A stretch of DNA of 13,111 bases from Physocladia obscura (taxonomy: Eukaryota > Chytridiomycota > Chytridiomycetes > Chytridiales > Chytriomycetaceae): NCBI GenBank assembly GCA_027596945.1, contig JADGJH010000926.1, positions 1 through 13,111 of the forward strand. The letters run 5' to 3'. The position numbers and the translations under genes are program-made. Each line of letters starts with the position of its first letter. Positions within the stretch are counted from its first letter, which is position 1. The notes beneath the pieces are model-generated. The model was not told where the DNA came from and searched no databases. It was given only the letters and a program-made list of their open reading frames with translations. Positions 1 to 8,425 of the stretch are shown one piece after another.

Positions 1-25
1 TAAAATAATAAAGAATACAAATGGG

Positions 26-31
26 AATAAA
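26..31 (+). terminator. Possible poly(A) signal (AATAAA) of a gene left of the window
   Basis: A plain AATAAA hexamer lies in very AT-rich DNA on the plus strand, convergent with the minus-strand gene that ends at 74. It could serve a plus-strand gene whose body lies outside the window. In DNA this AT-rich a chance hexamer is common, so support is weak. Confidence 0.2.
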
Positions 32-73
32 ACATAATAAAGAAGAGATGAGGATGCCCATAGCAGAATTCAA

Positions 74-2035
74 TTACTGTTTGGATTCGAATATCTGGCC
101 TTTCGGTAACTCCAATTGGATATTTGCACTTTCTGGACTCAGATTTCGATATGTACAGTTGGTCACAGTTTGGCTTTGACTGAGATTCCCATTGGCTCGG
201 GCAGAATCGTCCATGGCTTGAGAAAGTTTGTGTTCAACTGAAGCCTCTGCCAATTCCAAATAATCACTCCAGACTTTCCATCCATGTTCAAAATCACTAG
301 AATCAATCATGCACATAAGTTTACCAACTTCTGGGATGCTCAACTTGTTGATGAGGCTGTTTCCGTTAAAGTTAAGAGAGAATCAGACAGTAAATATTCT
401 AAAACTAACTCACCGATTGTATCCCCAACAAACACTGCTCCAACTTTGTCCAACTGCATCCCCATTCAAAGCTGGATTCCCTTGGTCAAGGCTCAACATC
501 TCCATTTGATTTCCAGCAGAGAAGACCAACACAACACCTGTTTCCAAACAACGGATTTCACCAATCAACCCAAGAACCTGCATTTCGAGAATCTTAAGTT
601 CCTCATTGGAAATAGTTGGCAAACACAATTTGTATAAATCCGAGGGATTGCGAATTGTGAAAGGTGTACTAGTGCGGTGGAAGTGGATGATGACGTGGAG
701 TACAACACCATAGGCATAGTTATGGTTGCTTGCAAAGTCATCTCGAGTCCATTTGTGGTTGTTTCTGAAGTTGTCTGACATTGATGAGAGGAATTTACAA
801 GAATCAGCCTTCTTGGCAGCACTTGTCTGATAAAAAAGATAATAAAATCAATCAGTAAAAAGTCCAAAGAAAGAGAACACGACCCGGCCGAGGGTCGTGT
901 TTAAGAATGGCTGAGGGTCGTGTTTAAAGGGGCATCTCGGCGTTCATTTTGGGGATGATTTTAACATGATATAAGGGATATCAATGTCAATCAACATGGA
1001 GCGAAGCGTGGTGTTGATTGGAGTGATGAGGGCCATCTCGGTGGGAAGAAGGGGGTGAATTTTACACTTACTTTCGGGTTGCTCCTATCATTTCGTGGTT
1101 CTGAGTACTTCTCTTATGGATTATGCAGCTCAAGCAGGTCTTCAGTTCTCGGCCGGTGTTGGATAAAAATTCATAAACAGGAAGACGATTTCGGCAAGTT
1201 GAACACCATTTTTCCTGAATTTTTTTCATTAATCATCCTGCCAATGAATCAACTTTAACTAACCTGTGACTGGACATCGTCATCACGCATCCCAGTCTGT
1301 TTTTTAAAAGAACAAAAGAGGGAAAAGGTCAGAAAGGTCGTCCTTTTATAGCAGTTTTCAAGAGAAATCACGTGATGTACCTGTGTAGTAATAGCGCTTT
1401 CATTTGCAGTTGGTGTGAAGGGTCGAGTAATGAGAATAGAGCTGGACTACAATAAAAAAATTAGTACTGCGAAAATATATGATAAATGAAATAAAAATAG
1501 GCTTAGTCTTATTGAGATGGTCTGTTAGTCCAGGAAGTGACTCGCGCTCTGTGCAGAAACATCTCGTGACAAGTGGTTTTGCCCCTATAGAACTCAGCTC
1601 TGCTACCCAATCTCAACGAAGAGAACATCATGTATCGGCGTAACCTCCGGGCTTACACTAAAAAGCGGCCGGGTCCGAGTCAACAATCTGAGGCAATGGC
1701 AGAGCAGTTCAGAGGCGCGACCAGCTAGTCGTACCAAGGATTCATCCTGCGAGCAGCACTTTTGTACAGGGTCTCTTGACGCAGACAGTAGAGCGAGTAG
1801 AAGCGCCATACCACGCCAATGGCAGCGGGAGGCGAAGTCAAAAAAGAAGACGACAAAGACACGGGCGAGTCTGTGTGATTTGAAGTTAAAAAAGGAGACT
1901 AAAATAAGAAACAGACACACCTTCTGCGGCTTTCGCCTTCTTCGCACGAGTAGAGGACGATGACGACGACGCTGTGGAGTTGATGTGTGGTGCACTGAAG
2001 TAGTTGTCGAGGGTGTTGGGTTGTTGTCGTTTCAT
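74..2035 (-). CDS. Unrecognised CxxC/CxxC zinc-motif protein, 7 exons, 368 aa
   Basis: The proposed exons are 2035-1921, 1870-1812, 1446-1381, 1296-1264, 1214-1072, 821-414 and 356-74, ending at a TAA; they sum to 369 codons. Most junctions are clean: GTGTGT/CACAG, GTTAGT/TTCAG, GTAAGT and GTGAGT/ACAG; the donors at 1811 (GTATGG) and 1380 (GTACAT) are weaker. The acceptor at 822 is forced by reading phase, because the nearby TATCAG site (ending at 827) would shift the frame. The protein starts MKRQQPNTLDNYF, which resembles a degenerate PCNA-interacting box, followed by a Ser run and a basic patch (TRAKKAK) that may be a nuclear signal. Residues C95, C98, C118 and C121 form a CX2CX19CX2C motif (KWCSTC ... 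KTCLSC) with a short basic tail, as in small zinc ribbons. The C-terminal 230 residues match nothing I know. If the donor at 1811 is not used, translation stops at 1725 and gives an 86-residue protein. A nuclear or nucleic-acid role is inferred from the zinc motif and basic patch only. A shorter model could start at the ATG at 1229, in frame with the zinc motif. Confidence 0.55.
876..927. repeat. 10-bp-arm palindrome fused to a 23-bp direct repeat
   Basis: AACACGACCC at 876-885 and its exact reverse complement at 892-901 flank a 6-nt loop. The right arm belongs to an 18-bp unit (GGCYGAGGGTCGTGTTTAA core) at 887-904 that recurs at 910-927 with one C/T change, a period of 23 bp. The element lies inside the 250-nt intron of the zinc-motif gene, which is far longer than the usual introns here, so it may mark the end of an inserted segment. 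Confidence 0.6.
944..1036 (-). pseudogene. Possible N-terminal fragment of a nitronate monooxygenase-like gene
   Basis: A 30-codon reading frame begins MALITPINTTLRSML, continues with IDIDIPYIM and ends at a TGA. That pattern resembles the start of 2-nitropropane dioxygenase/nitronate monooxygenase proteins, where a threonine-rich leader and a short helix run into a G/D-(I/V)-P-I-I-x-A-P-M strand. The glycine-rich flavin-binding parts that should follow are absent, and the stretch sits inside an intron of the zinc-motif gene. I read it as a possible captured or decayed gene fragment. The match is from memory over a short stretch and could be chance. Confidence 0.25.
1447..1811 (-). other. Unusually long intron (365 nt) of the zinc-motif gene
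   Basis: The stretch between the second and third exons starts GTATGG and ends CTAAT...TTGTAG, a good branch-point and acceptor. The 3' third is AT-rich like the other introns, but 1520-1811 has more mixed composition and reads open for 28 more codons from exon 2 before a TAG at 1727-1725. No RNA gene or conserved coding exon is convincing in it. It may contain inserted DNA or an exon I cannot recognise. Confidence 0.4.
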
Positions 2036-2096
2036 TTGTCCGAACTATTTTTAGGACCTTTTCATGCTGAACGAGAACACTCAGTAATACTACACC

Positions 2097-2103
2097 TGAC
2101 TCA
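2097..2103. promoter_or_regulatory. TGACTCA site (bZIP/Gcn4-AP-1 type) upstream of the zinc-motif gene
   Basis: The palindromic heptamer TGACTCA lies about 62 bp upstream of the ATG of the minus-strand zinc-motif gene. It is the classical site of Gcn4/AP-1 type bZIP factors. It also sits beside the CTCACT/AGTGAG-rich repeat array, so it may simply be a variant of those repeats. Confidence 0.3.
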
Positions 2104-2148
2104 GTGAATAACTCAGCGACTTTTCAGACTAACATCATTCACAACACC

Positions 2149-2556
2149 CCTCACTCAATCTAAGTGTAAATAAACCACATCATTCAAAGTTGAGTTGTTT
2201 GTCACACAATACCCATCACAATGTTTTCACGAACACACCCACTTAAATCAAACACTAATCACCTCACTCACTCTCAGTGAGAAATCACAACCTTCTCAGT
2301 TGAGGTGATTCATCTCAACAGTGAACTTTCTGAGTGGACACACAGTCTCAAATAAATCACACTCTTCATCACTAACTCCCAGTGAGAAGAAAACACGTTA
2401 TTCCTCACTCAATCTCAGTGAGAATAAAACACATCATTCAAAGTTGAGTTGATTCATCTCAACAGTGAACTTTCTTAGTAAGCACACCCACTCAAATCAA
2501 TCACGTTATCCCTCACTAACTCTCAGTGTAAATAAACCACGTTATTCAAAGTTGAA
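2149..2556. repeat. Diverged tandem array with foldback motifs (unit about 110 bp)
   Basis: A core close to CCTCACTNANTCTCAGTGAG, itself an inverted repeat (CTCACT/AGTGAG), occurs at 2149, 2262, 2367, 2403 and 2511, with spacings of 113, 105, 36 and 108 bp. Most copies are followed by AATAAA-like sequence and CATCATTCAAAGTTGAGTTG. The B and D copies continue with ATTCATCTCAACAGTGAACTTT, whose AACTTT and CTCAAC pair back with AAAGTT and GTTGAG to form a second hairpin. No reading frame crosses the array. It lies between the zinc-motif gene and the gene-free stretch before the RRM gene, and may be a satellite, a decayed foldback transposon cluster or a multi-site regulatory region. Confidence 0.75.
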
Positions 2557-2570
2557 GCGACTTGTCACTA

Positions 2571-3499
2571 CCCGAAGGGAAGAAGAGTGAAATTCAAATT
2601 TTTATTAGAGAAACTCCACAGAGAAAACAGTGTGGGCACGTGACTGGGGGGTCGTTTTGATTGTGCTTTTAAAAATGTACATTAGTAGCTGAGATTTTAA
2701 AACTTTCGAAAGCAACCCGCAATTAAACACATAGCTTCTCGATGTCAAAAACGGCCGAAATAATATTTTGTGTACTGCCTTATTTTACATATGCGGAAAA
2801 ATATAGACGAAATTTTCAAGCAGTGAACAGTTTACAGTAATTAAAATATAAACTTCAAATTACCTGAAAAATTGACGAAAACTACAGTTTTCGTGTTTTT
2901 GATTCCGGTTGGCACGTTGCCGAGTTTGAAGTGCACGACAGCTGCGAAATATTACTGCTTGATTTCCTCTTTTCGTCGTGATCGCAATTGTATTGTATTG
3001 CAGTTGTTGTTGCTGTTAACTGCCGCTCGAACGCAAATAGGCCCGTGACGCGTCCGTTCACATGTTGATGCAGCGTCAGTGTATCCGCATATCCGTACGC
3101 AGCCCGCACTGCACGTATTGCAATAATCCACACCTAACAGCAAACCACATCATAATTTCAAAACTTTCCAAAATGTAATATCAAAACCTTGCTGAAACGA
3201 GAATTAATAATATTGGGGTAGGGAGAGGAGGTAAAAAGACTCGCTTGGAGGTTGCGAACTTAAAAAAATAGTTCCTAACTAGGGCTTGAATTTTTTTTGA
3301 AAACTATATACAAACAAACATCGAGTTAACTAATGAAAACTCCAATAAGTAATGCGAACGTGAATAAAATAATGTTTGGAAGAAAAGCATCAAGGGAAAT
3401 TAATGGGTGTTCTTTTCCCTCCATTTATTTGACATTTTTTCTTTCCAAGTTGTTCTGCCAAACAACAACCCCAACACCAAAAACTCACACTCCGATTCG
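2571..3499. other. Intergenic region without a supported gene
   Basis: About 0.9 kb separates the repeat array from the RRM gene. The minus-strand frames at 2882-3143 (63 to 83 codons) overlap each other, have no recognisable domain and show no convincing exon partners. The stretch 2990-3130 is richer in CpG than its flanks and contains an ACGCGT, as expected of a promoter. Poly-T and AT-rich DNA follow up to the RRM start codon. Confidence 0.5.
3048..3053. promoter_or_regulatory. ACGCGT (MluI cell-cycle box-like) motif
   Basis: A perfect ACGCGT palindrome lies about 450 bp upstream of the RRM gene start, in a locally CpG-rich patch. In yeasts this is the core site of the MBF complex, which contains APSES/ankyrin proteins of the same family as the factor encoded at 6032-8425. 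One copy is weak evidence for control by that factor. Confidence 0.3.
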
Positions 3500-5146
3500 A
3501 TGGCCACCACGCACGATCCACTTGACGCTTTTCCAACGCTGTACATCAGTGGACTGCCACCGACCATAACGGAACTGGATATTGTCAATGTGATGAGCAA
3601 CAACAACATCGAAGCCAAGGTTGTCATTGAGCGCGACCCAGTCACGCTTGCGCCGCGCGTGCGAGTTGTCTTTCGTTACATTCCCGATGGTGATTCTCCC
3701 CTTCTCCCCACTAATCGCGATGAGTCACCCACTAGGTGGAGATTGGCTGAAATTGAATCGTGTCCCCTTAATTATGAAACTAACAAATACTTAAACTGGC
3801 TCAATGCGATTTAGCTGAACGCTTCTTTGCCACCGTCAACGGATCCGCATTTTTGGGTTCTAAAGTCAACCTTACTTTCAAAGTGTGTTGATTTGTTTCC
3901 TGTTTTGTTTTCACATTTTAATCAACTACTCCAGGATCCAAACATGAACTTTTCAAACACTTCTGGATCGAAAACTGTTGTTGTTAAGCGAATTCCCCTC
4001 TCGATTACATCGCTTGAACTCTATGATGCAGTGCGTCCTAATGGCCGTATAATCTTTTGTAAGTCCGCAAAATTCAATGTCGAGTTTTGAATCTTTTGCA
4101 GGCAAAGTAATGATGGATCGCGGCGGACTTGAATCGTACGCGCTACTTCAATTTGAAGAACAAGCTGCTGCCGAGCGCTGTATTGCGGAAATGAATGGAT
4201 TTATGCTCAGAGGATCGGCAATGTATGTCAAATCAATTAATTTGAACTTCGAAGTTTTTACAATTTTCTCAATAGCACCTTCTCTTGGCAATTTCCGAAA
4301 AATTCCACTCACATTTACCCATCAATGCGTTCGAATAGCATGCCCCAACAGCAAAACTACAATCAATCGATTCTCGCGCCACAAAGACAGCAAATGCCTG
4401 GGCTCGAAGGTGGCATTAATCTTGCCCTTTCTGCTGGATGGAGCGAACAGCCTCTGAGTCCAACCGCCGATGACTCATACGGGCCATATAACTCAAATAA
4501 CAAACGCCAATCTTGGAACAATGGCTCACTGCCAAGGAACACATCTTCTCCACGTCCTGTATCGACTGTCAATGTTCTTCCGACGACCGGCTGGCATTCG
4601 CGCGCAACAGTGAACCCTTCGTTAATTGTTCCTGAAGAGAAATTGCATTCTAACAGTGGTCACACGTGGGATGAAGCTGTTACAATCACCCTTGAAGACT
4701 TGAAATCGATTTCGCCCGCGCATGCAGTTCTTGCATCTCAATTCGAACCGAAATCGTCGCATGGCGCCAGCTCGCCGGATCTTCTTTCGCCAACTTCATC
4801 GTCAGTTGGATCTGTTGGCGCAATTTCTGGCCTTGACCCACGTAACCTATACATCAAAAACCTTCCGATTGATCCAATTTTCGATACCGAGGATTTATAC
4901 TCATTGTTTTCGAATTATGGGCAGATTATTTCTGCCAAAGTTATGAAGGATGAAAATACTTGGGTCAGTAAAGGTTTTGGGTTTGTCAGTTATAGTACTG
5001 AGGAGGAGGCTGCCTTGGCAATTTCAGAGTTGAATGGGTATGTGTTGGATCCGGCCTTGCCAAAAGGGCTTGTTGTGTGTGTTGCAGAACCAAAAGGATT
5101 TAGAGAGAGAAAGTTGATGGTGTTGCATGGCAATAGTCTTCGTTGA
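3500..5146 (+). CDS. RNA-binding protein with three RRM domains, 5 exons, 457 aa
   Basis: The exons are 3500-3689, 3815-3882, 3935-4058, 4102-4222 and 4276-5146 (458 codons with the stop). Introns of 125, 52, 43 and 53 nt use GTGATT/TTTAG, GTGTGT/TCCAG, GTAAGT/TGCAG and GTATGT/ATAG. The ATG at 3500 is the first in its frame. RRM1 (about residues 13-86) starts TLYISGLPPTITE and ends FLGSKVNLTFK, and is interrupted by the first intron. RRM2 (99-172) starts KTVVVKRIPLSITS and ends LRGSAITFSW. A Ser/Asn/Gln/Pro-rich low-complexity linker of about 180 residues follows, then RRM3 (358-438) with canonical RNP2 (LYIKNL) and RNP1 (KGFGFVSY). Only RRM3 has textbook RNP residues; RRM1 and RRM2 lack the RNP1 aromatic pair and may bind RNA weakly or bind protein. 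The layout resembles fungal post-transcriptional regulators acting on mRNA stability or translation, but I cannot assign an orthologue. It is convergent with the APSES gene downstream. Confidence 0.88.
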
Positions 5147-5374
5147 TTTGAGGTTTTTTTTTTCTTTTCTTTTCATCCGAATCTATTCTTTTACCCACTA
5201 TGGTTGCCTGTTTTTTTCTTCTTGCACATTGATCTCTTAGTGTCTGACTGTCACAACCAATTTTTTTTTTTTTTTGGTTGTCGTTTACAGTTTGCCGGAT
5301 CATATTTGTGTTTTATTTTCTCTCTTCCTTTCGAACCTCATAGTATTTTTAGAAAAAATTGAAAAATTGCTCTG

Positions 5375-5380
5375 AATAAA
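5375..5380 (+). terminator. Candidate poly(A) signal of the RRM gene
   Basis: AATAAA lies about 230 bp past the TGA of the RRM gene, after several long T-rich tracts that are typical 3'-end context. It is the first AATAAA on that strand after the stop codon. Confidence 0.45.
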
Positions 5381-5675
5381 TTTAAAACTCGGTAAAACTC
5401 TAAGCAAAAGTTAAAAGAATCAATTCACTATTGAAAAGAAATCACTCAATTCGCTTAAAAAGCAAAGAAAATAAACAGTGGACTTGTCTTTCCATCATTA
5501 AGCAGAAGCTTTGTAATAATAATACAATAAAGGTTTTGTATGGGGAGGAAATTGACAAGATTTATTTTAAAGACTGTTTGCAATTTTTGCAATGGAGGAT
5601 TTTTAACAACGGAAATCTATAATAACAATAAAAATGAGAATTCTGCTAAAAATCCTTACCATACACAATCATAAA

Positions 5676-5736
5676 CAGAAATTGCAACAAGAAACTTGGA
5701 CCACATGGAGGCTAGCTTCCATGACTGTAATTTCTG
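5676..5736. repeat. Nested inverted repeat (possible stem-loop)
   Basis: Outer arms CAGAAATT (5676-5683) and AATTTCTG (5729-5736) are exact reverse complements. Inside them, 5704-5723 is CATGGAGGCTAGCTTCCATG, a 20-bp palindrome perfect except for one mismatched pair. The nesting would give a hairpin with an internal bulge in RNA or DNA. It lies between convergent 3' ends, so it could be a transcript-end structure, a small foldback element or chance. Confidence 0.45.
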
Positions 5737-5868
5737 CACAGATCAACTAATCCATTCACCACTTTGATTTATGTTTGGTGTGAGAGGGTAAATAGGCAGC
5801 TGTTGTTACAGAGTTGCAATTTGTTGTTGGTGTCAACAAACTGATAGTGAAAAATATCCGTAGTTTTC

Positions 5869-5874
5869 TTTATT
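5869..5874 (-). terminator. Candidate poly(A) signal of the APSES gene
   Basis: The reverse complement reads AATAAA about 160 bp past the TAA of the minus-strand APSES gene. Other AT-rich matches exist closer to the stop, so the actual 3' end is uncertain. Confidence 0.3.
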
Positions 5875-6031
5875 TCTGCAAGTGCACTTGTACAAAAGTC
5901 TTGAGTAGACTTCAGAAAACCATATTTTTGTTAAATGCACAAATTATCATAACAGCTCCAGTTCAAAATATTATAAGCAATAAGATAATTTATACTTTAG
6001 TAACATTGGAATCAATTATAATTGTTTAGTT

Positions 6032-8425
6032 TTATTTTAATTTTTTTCCATTTGAATGCCCATCAGCCAAAGAGTTTGACGAAGCTTTCAAAGCCTCTAA
6101 AATTGGTTCAATAAATTCATCAATCTGGTCCATTGGCACGTTACAAGAAAATGCAATAATCTTGCGCATATCTGTAACGCTTTTCGAATAGTCATTTCCA
6201 CCAACAACCCCATTCACACTCAAGGCTGTCTTTTCTTCGCCCAACGCTCGAATTCGTTCCTCACCGCGCTTGAACTGCGCTTGCAGTCGCTCGGCTTCTT
6301 GTTGAAGGGATTCCACACTGTGGGTTGCGGCAATATCGTTGTCAATAAAGACGGTGGTGGTTGATACTGGAACTGCTCCGGCGATGAGGTTTGTATTTTT
6401 TTCCGAATCAATGGCGCGGTTGGCGAGGGCGAGGCGGTGAGCGAGTTCGGAGATACGGATGTTTTGGGCACGTAAGTCTTTGTTTTCTTTGCGCAGAGAT
6501 CTTATTTGGGATTGGAGGGCGTCGATCTTCGGGTCGAGAGATTCGAGCTTGTCGGTTTGCAATAGTAACGCTGAGTTGTAGGTTTGTGAAAGTTGTTCCA
6601 GCATTGAGAGTGCATCTGTTTGTTTTTTTTAGATTTTTATTTTTTATTTTTTGTTTAAGCACCAGTCAAGTTTGATGAGAAAGTAAATGATTACTGTTTT
6701 GGATTTCGACAGCTTCTTTAATAAATTCAGGATTGCTTTTTGTGGTCGGAATGGCCAATCGTTTGGCTTTCACCACAGCTGGAATTGACAATGGTTCAAA
6801 ATATTCTGGTTTTGATGTGGTTTCAGTTGCATCAACATCCATATATTTGGAATCTTCATTTTTAGCATTTTTTGAAATCGAAAATGCAGTCTTGGCACCA
6901 AGATCTTTCAGCAACCCCAGAATTTTTTCACATCCGTTAATCTGCCTTCGAGCAATGTCAACGGCTGTGTCAAAGTTCCAATCTTTTTCATCCAATAATA
7001 ATGTACTCTTCGAATTTTTGAGATCAATGCCTGCGCTTTTGAGTACATGTTTAATGGATTCGAGATAGAATTCACATGTACTAGTATTGATCTTTTCAGG
7101 AACAGCAGCCACAACATGATGAAACACAGTCTGCTTTGCGTGATTTACATCAGAAATCACGGCAAGAATATGCTCTGAATTGATAACGGCGCTGCTTTCG
7201 TCTTGATGATTATTTTCATTGATTTTGAATAAACATTTCAAAACAGATTTAAAAGATTTTGTTGTGCACGTATTTTCCAGATTAACTGTGCACATGAGTG
7301 GAGTTTCGCCAGAAAAGTTTTTCGGTATTGCGTCTGACTCAAGCGCGTTAATCAACAATCCAAGAGTTTGAACGCGTCCAAGTGATGCGGCCCAATGAAA
7401 TGCAGTATTGCCTTTCGAATCGAGCGGCGCTACAATATTGATGCCTTCGGGAATTGCAAAAACTCGAGGCGACAATTCAAATTCAGACTCAGGATTCAAA
7501 AACAGGTTCATGAGAAAAGATTTTGATTGTTCAAGTTTCGATTGCTTCGGGCGGATGAATGGGTCTGGAATTTTGACGGACATTGAAAAATTTGATGGGA
7601 GTGGAACAGCCGCTGTGTATTTTTTTGGAATTGGCGGGATTTGGACGCTGGTTGATGTAGGTAGAATATCGCTGGATTCATTGTCATCAATATCGATGTC
7701 GATATTATCGTCGACAGAATCATTATCATCTACATCGTCGTCGTTTATACTGCTGGAAATACTGTAACTACTGCTGCTGCTATTTGTTGTTGCGACAGAA
7801 AAGTTTATTTTGGCAGTGGTTGAATGCGGCAACGCTGGTGAAGAAGAAGACGAGGAATTCGCGACACGCTTGGCAGGATTTGCTGGTACTTGCGCGATGT
7901 CGATGGGGTCTTTTCGTTTGAGTTGTTTGTCTTTGAAAGCAATCGGAACAGATGTTTGGCCCAATTTTTTCACACCAACGTCAAATTCGAGAAGTTTTTC
8001 GATTGCATTCTCGACGCCGTATTCGCGGGCCAGGAGGAGAGCATTGTCGGCCGAGATCCTGGCGGAACAAAGAGCGGATAAGAACGCAGATGATAAGGAA
8101 TGGAAATAACTACCACACGCCGAGTAGACGCGCGGGGCCCTGAGACACGCGGTCGACACGCCAGCCGGCCGCGAGCTTGGCGTCAATGAGGCGGGCACGT
8201 GCGGCGCGGTCGGCGACGCCACCCAGCGCCAAGACCTGGGCGGCGTTGATTGGCTGGGCGGAGCCGACGCGGCGGAGAAGCGCCTGGTTCAAGAAGACAA
8301 GAAGACATCAGCAACGCAGGGCGCGCCGAGCTACACACCTGTCCGCGCACACGCATCTCCACCGCCGTCGCCCCGCCAATCTGCTGCGCCGCCAGCACCG
8401 CAAACTCCGTCTCCGTGTCGCCCAT
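6032..8425 (-). CDS. APSES (KilA-N)/ankyrin transcription factor, Swi4-Swi6-Mbp1 family, 4 exons, 734 aa
   Basis: The exons are 8425-8339, 8283-8114, 8058-6695 and 6615-6032 (735 codons with the stop); introns of 55, 55 and 79 nt are GT-AG and in phase. Residues 20 to 110 read as a divergent APSES DNA-binding domain: PINAAQVLALGG matches the usual V/LNATQILKVAG helix, and LLGVWISADNALLLAREYGV matches the usual YQGTWVPLxxAxxLAxxYGV end. An acidic Asp/Asn-rich stretch (191-214) follows. Ankyrin repeats (about 297-480) include DSKGNTAFHWAASLGRVQTL, SGETPLMCTV and KQTVFHHVVAA, characteristic of Mbp1/Swi6/Cdc10. From about 545 to 655 there is a leucine-rich coiled coil, as used for dimerisation in SBF/MBF. 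Known members control the G1/S gene programme. The wing that normally reads KVQGGYGKYQGTW is here RVSQGPARLLGVW and the WxNAT tryptophan is missing, so it may be a Swi6-like non-DNA-binding partner rather than a direct binder. It is divergently transcribed from HAP2. Confidence 0.9.

Larger units (their letters stand above)
5147..6031. other. Convergent intergenic region, no supported gene
   Basis: Both neighbouring genes end into this 885-bp stretch. It begins with T-rich tracts, then is AT-rich throughout. The small plus-strand frames at 5431-5622 and 5814-6029 are low in complexity and lack any domain or splice partner. What stands out is a nested inverted repeat (5676-5736) and candidate poly(A) signals for both genes. 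Confidence 0.55.

Noticed and set aside
1500..1811. Possible structural RNA gene in the long intron
   Set aside because: Compared by eye with tRNA T-arm, U-snRNA, RNase P and rRNA signatures; a GGGTCCGAGTC stretch recalls a T-arm but no cloverleaf forms around it.
1603..1995. 130-codon minus-strand frame
   Set aside because: It starts in the wrong frame within exon 1 of the zinc-motif gene and crosses its first intron; the frame giving MKRQQPNTLDNYF and in-phase exons is better supported.
2882..3143. Two overlapping Cys-containing minus-strand frames (83 and 63 codons)
   Set aside because: They overlap in different frames, show no domain and no splice partners; the Cys residues are not spaced like a zinc motif.
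3407..3499. Upstream extension of the RRM protein
   Set aside because: The frame is open back to 3407, but that start is GTG; the first in-frame ATG is at 3500, just before the RRM1 sequence.
8110..8222. N-terminus of the 518-codon APSES frame read straight through
   Set aside because: That reading crosses an intron (8113-8059); splicing restores LLGVWISADNALLL, which fits the APSES family.
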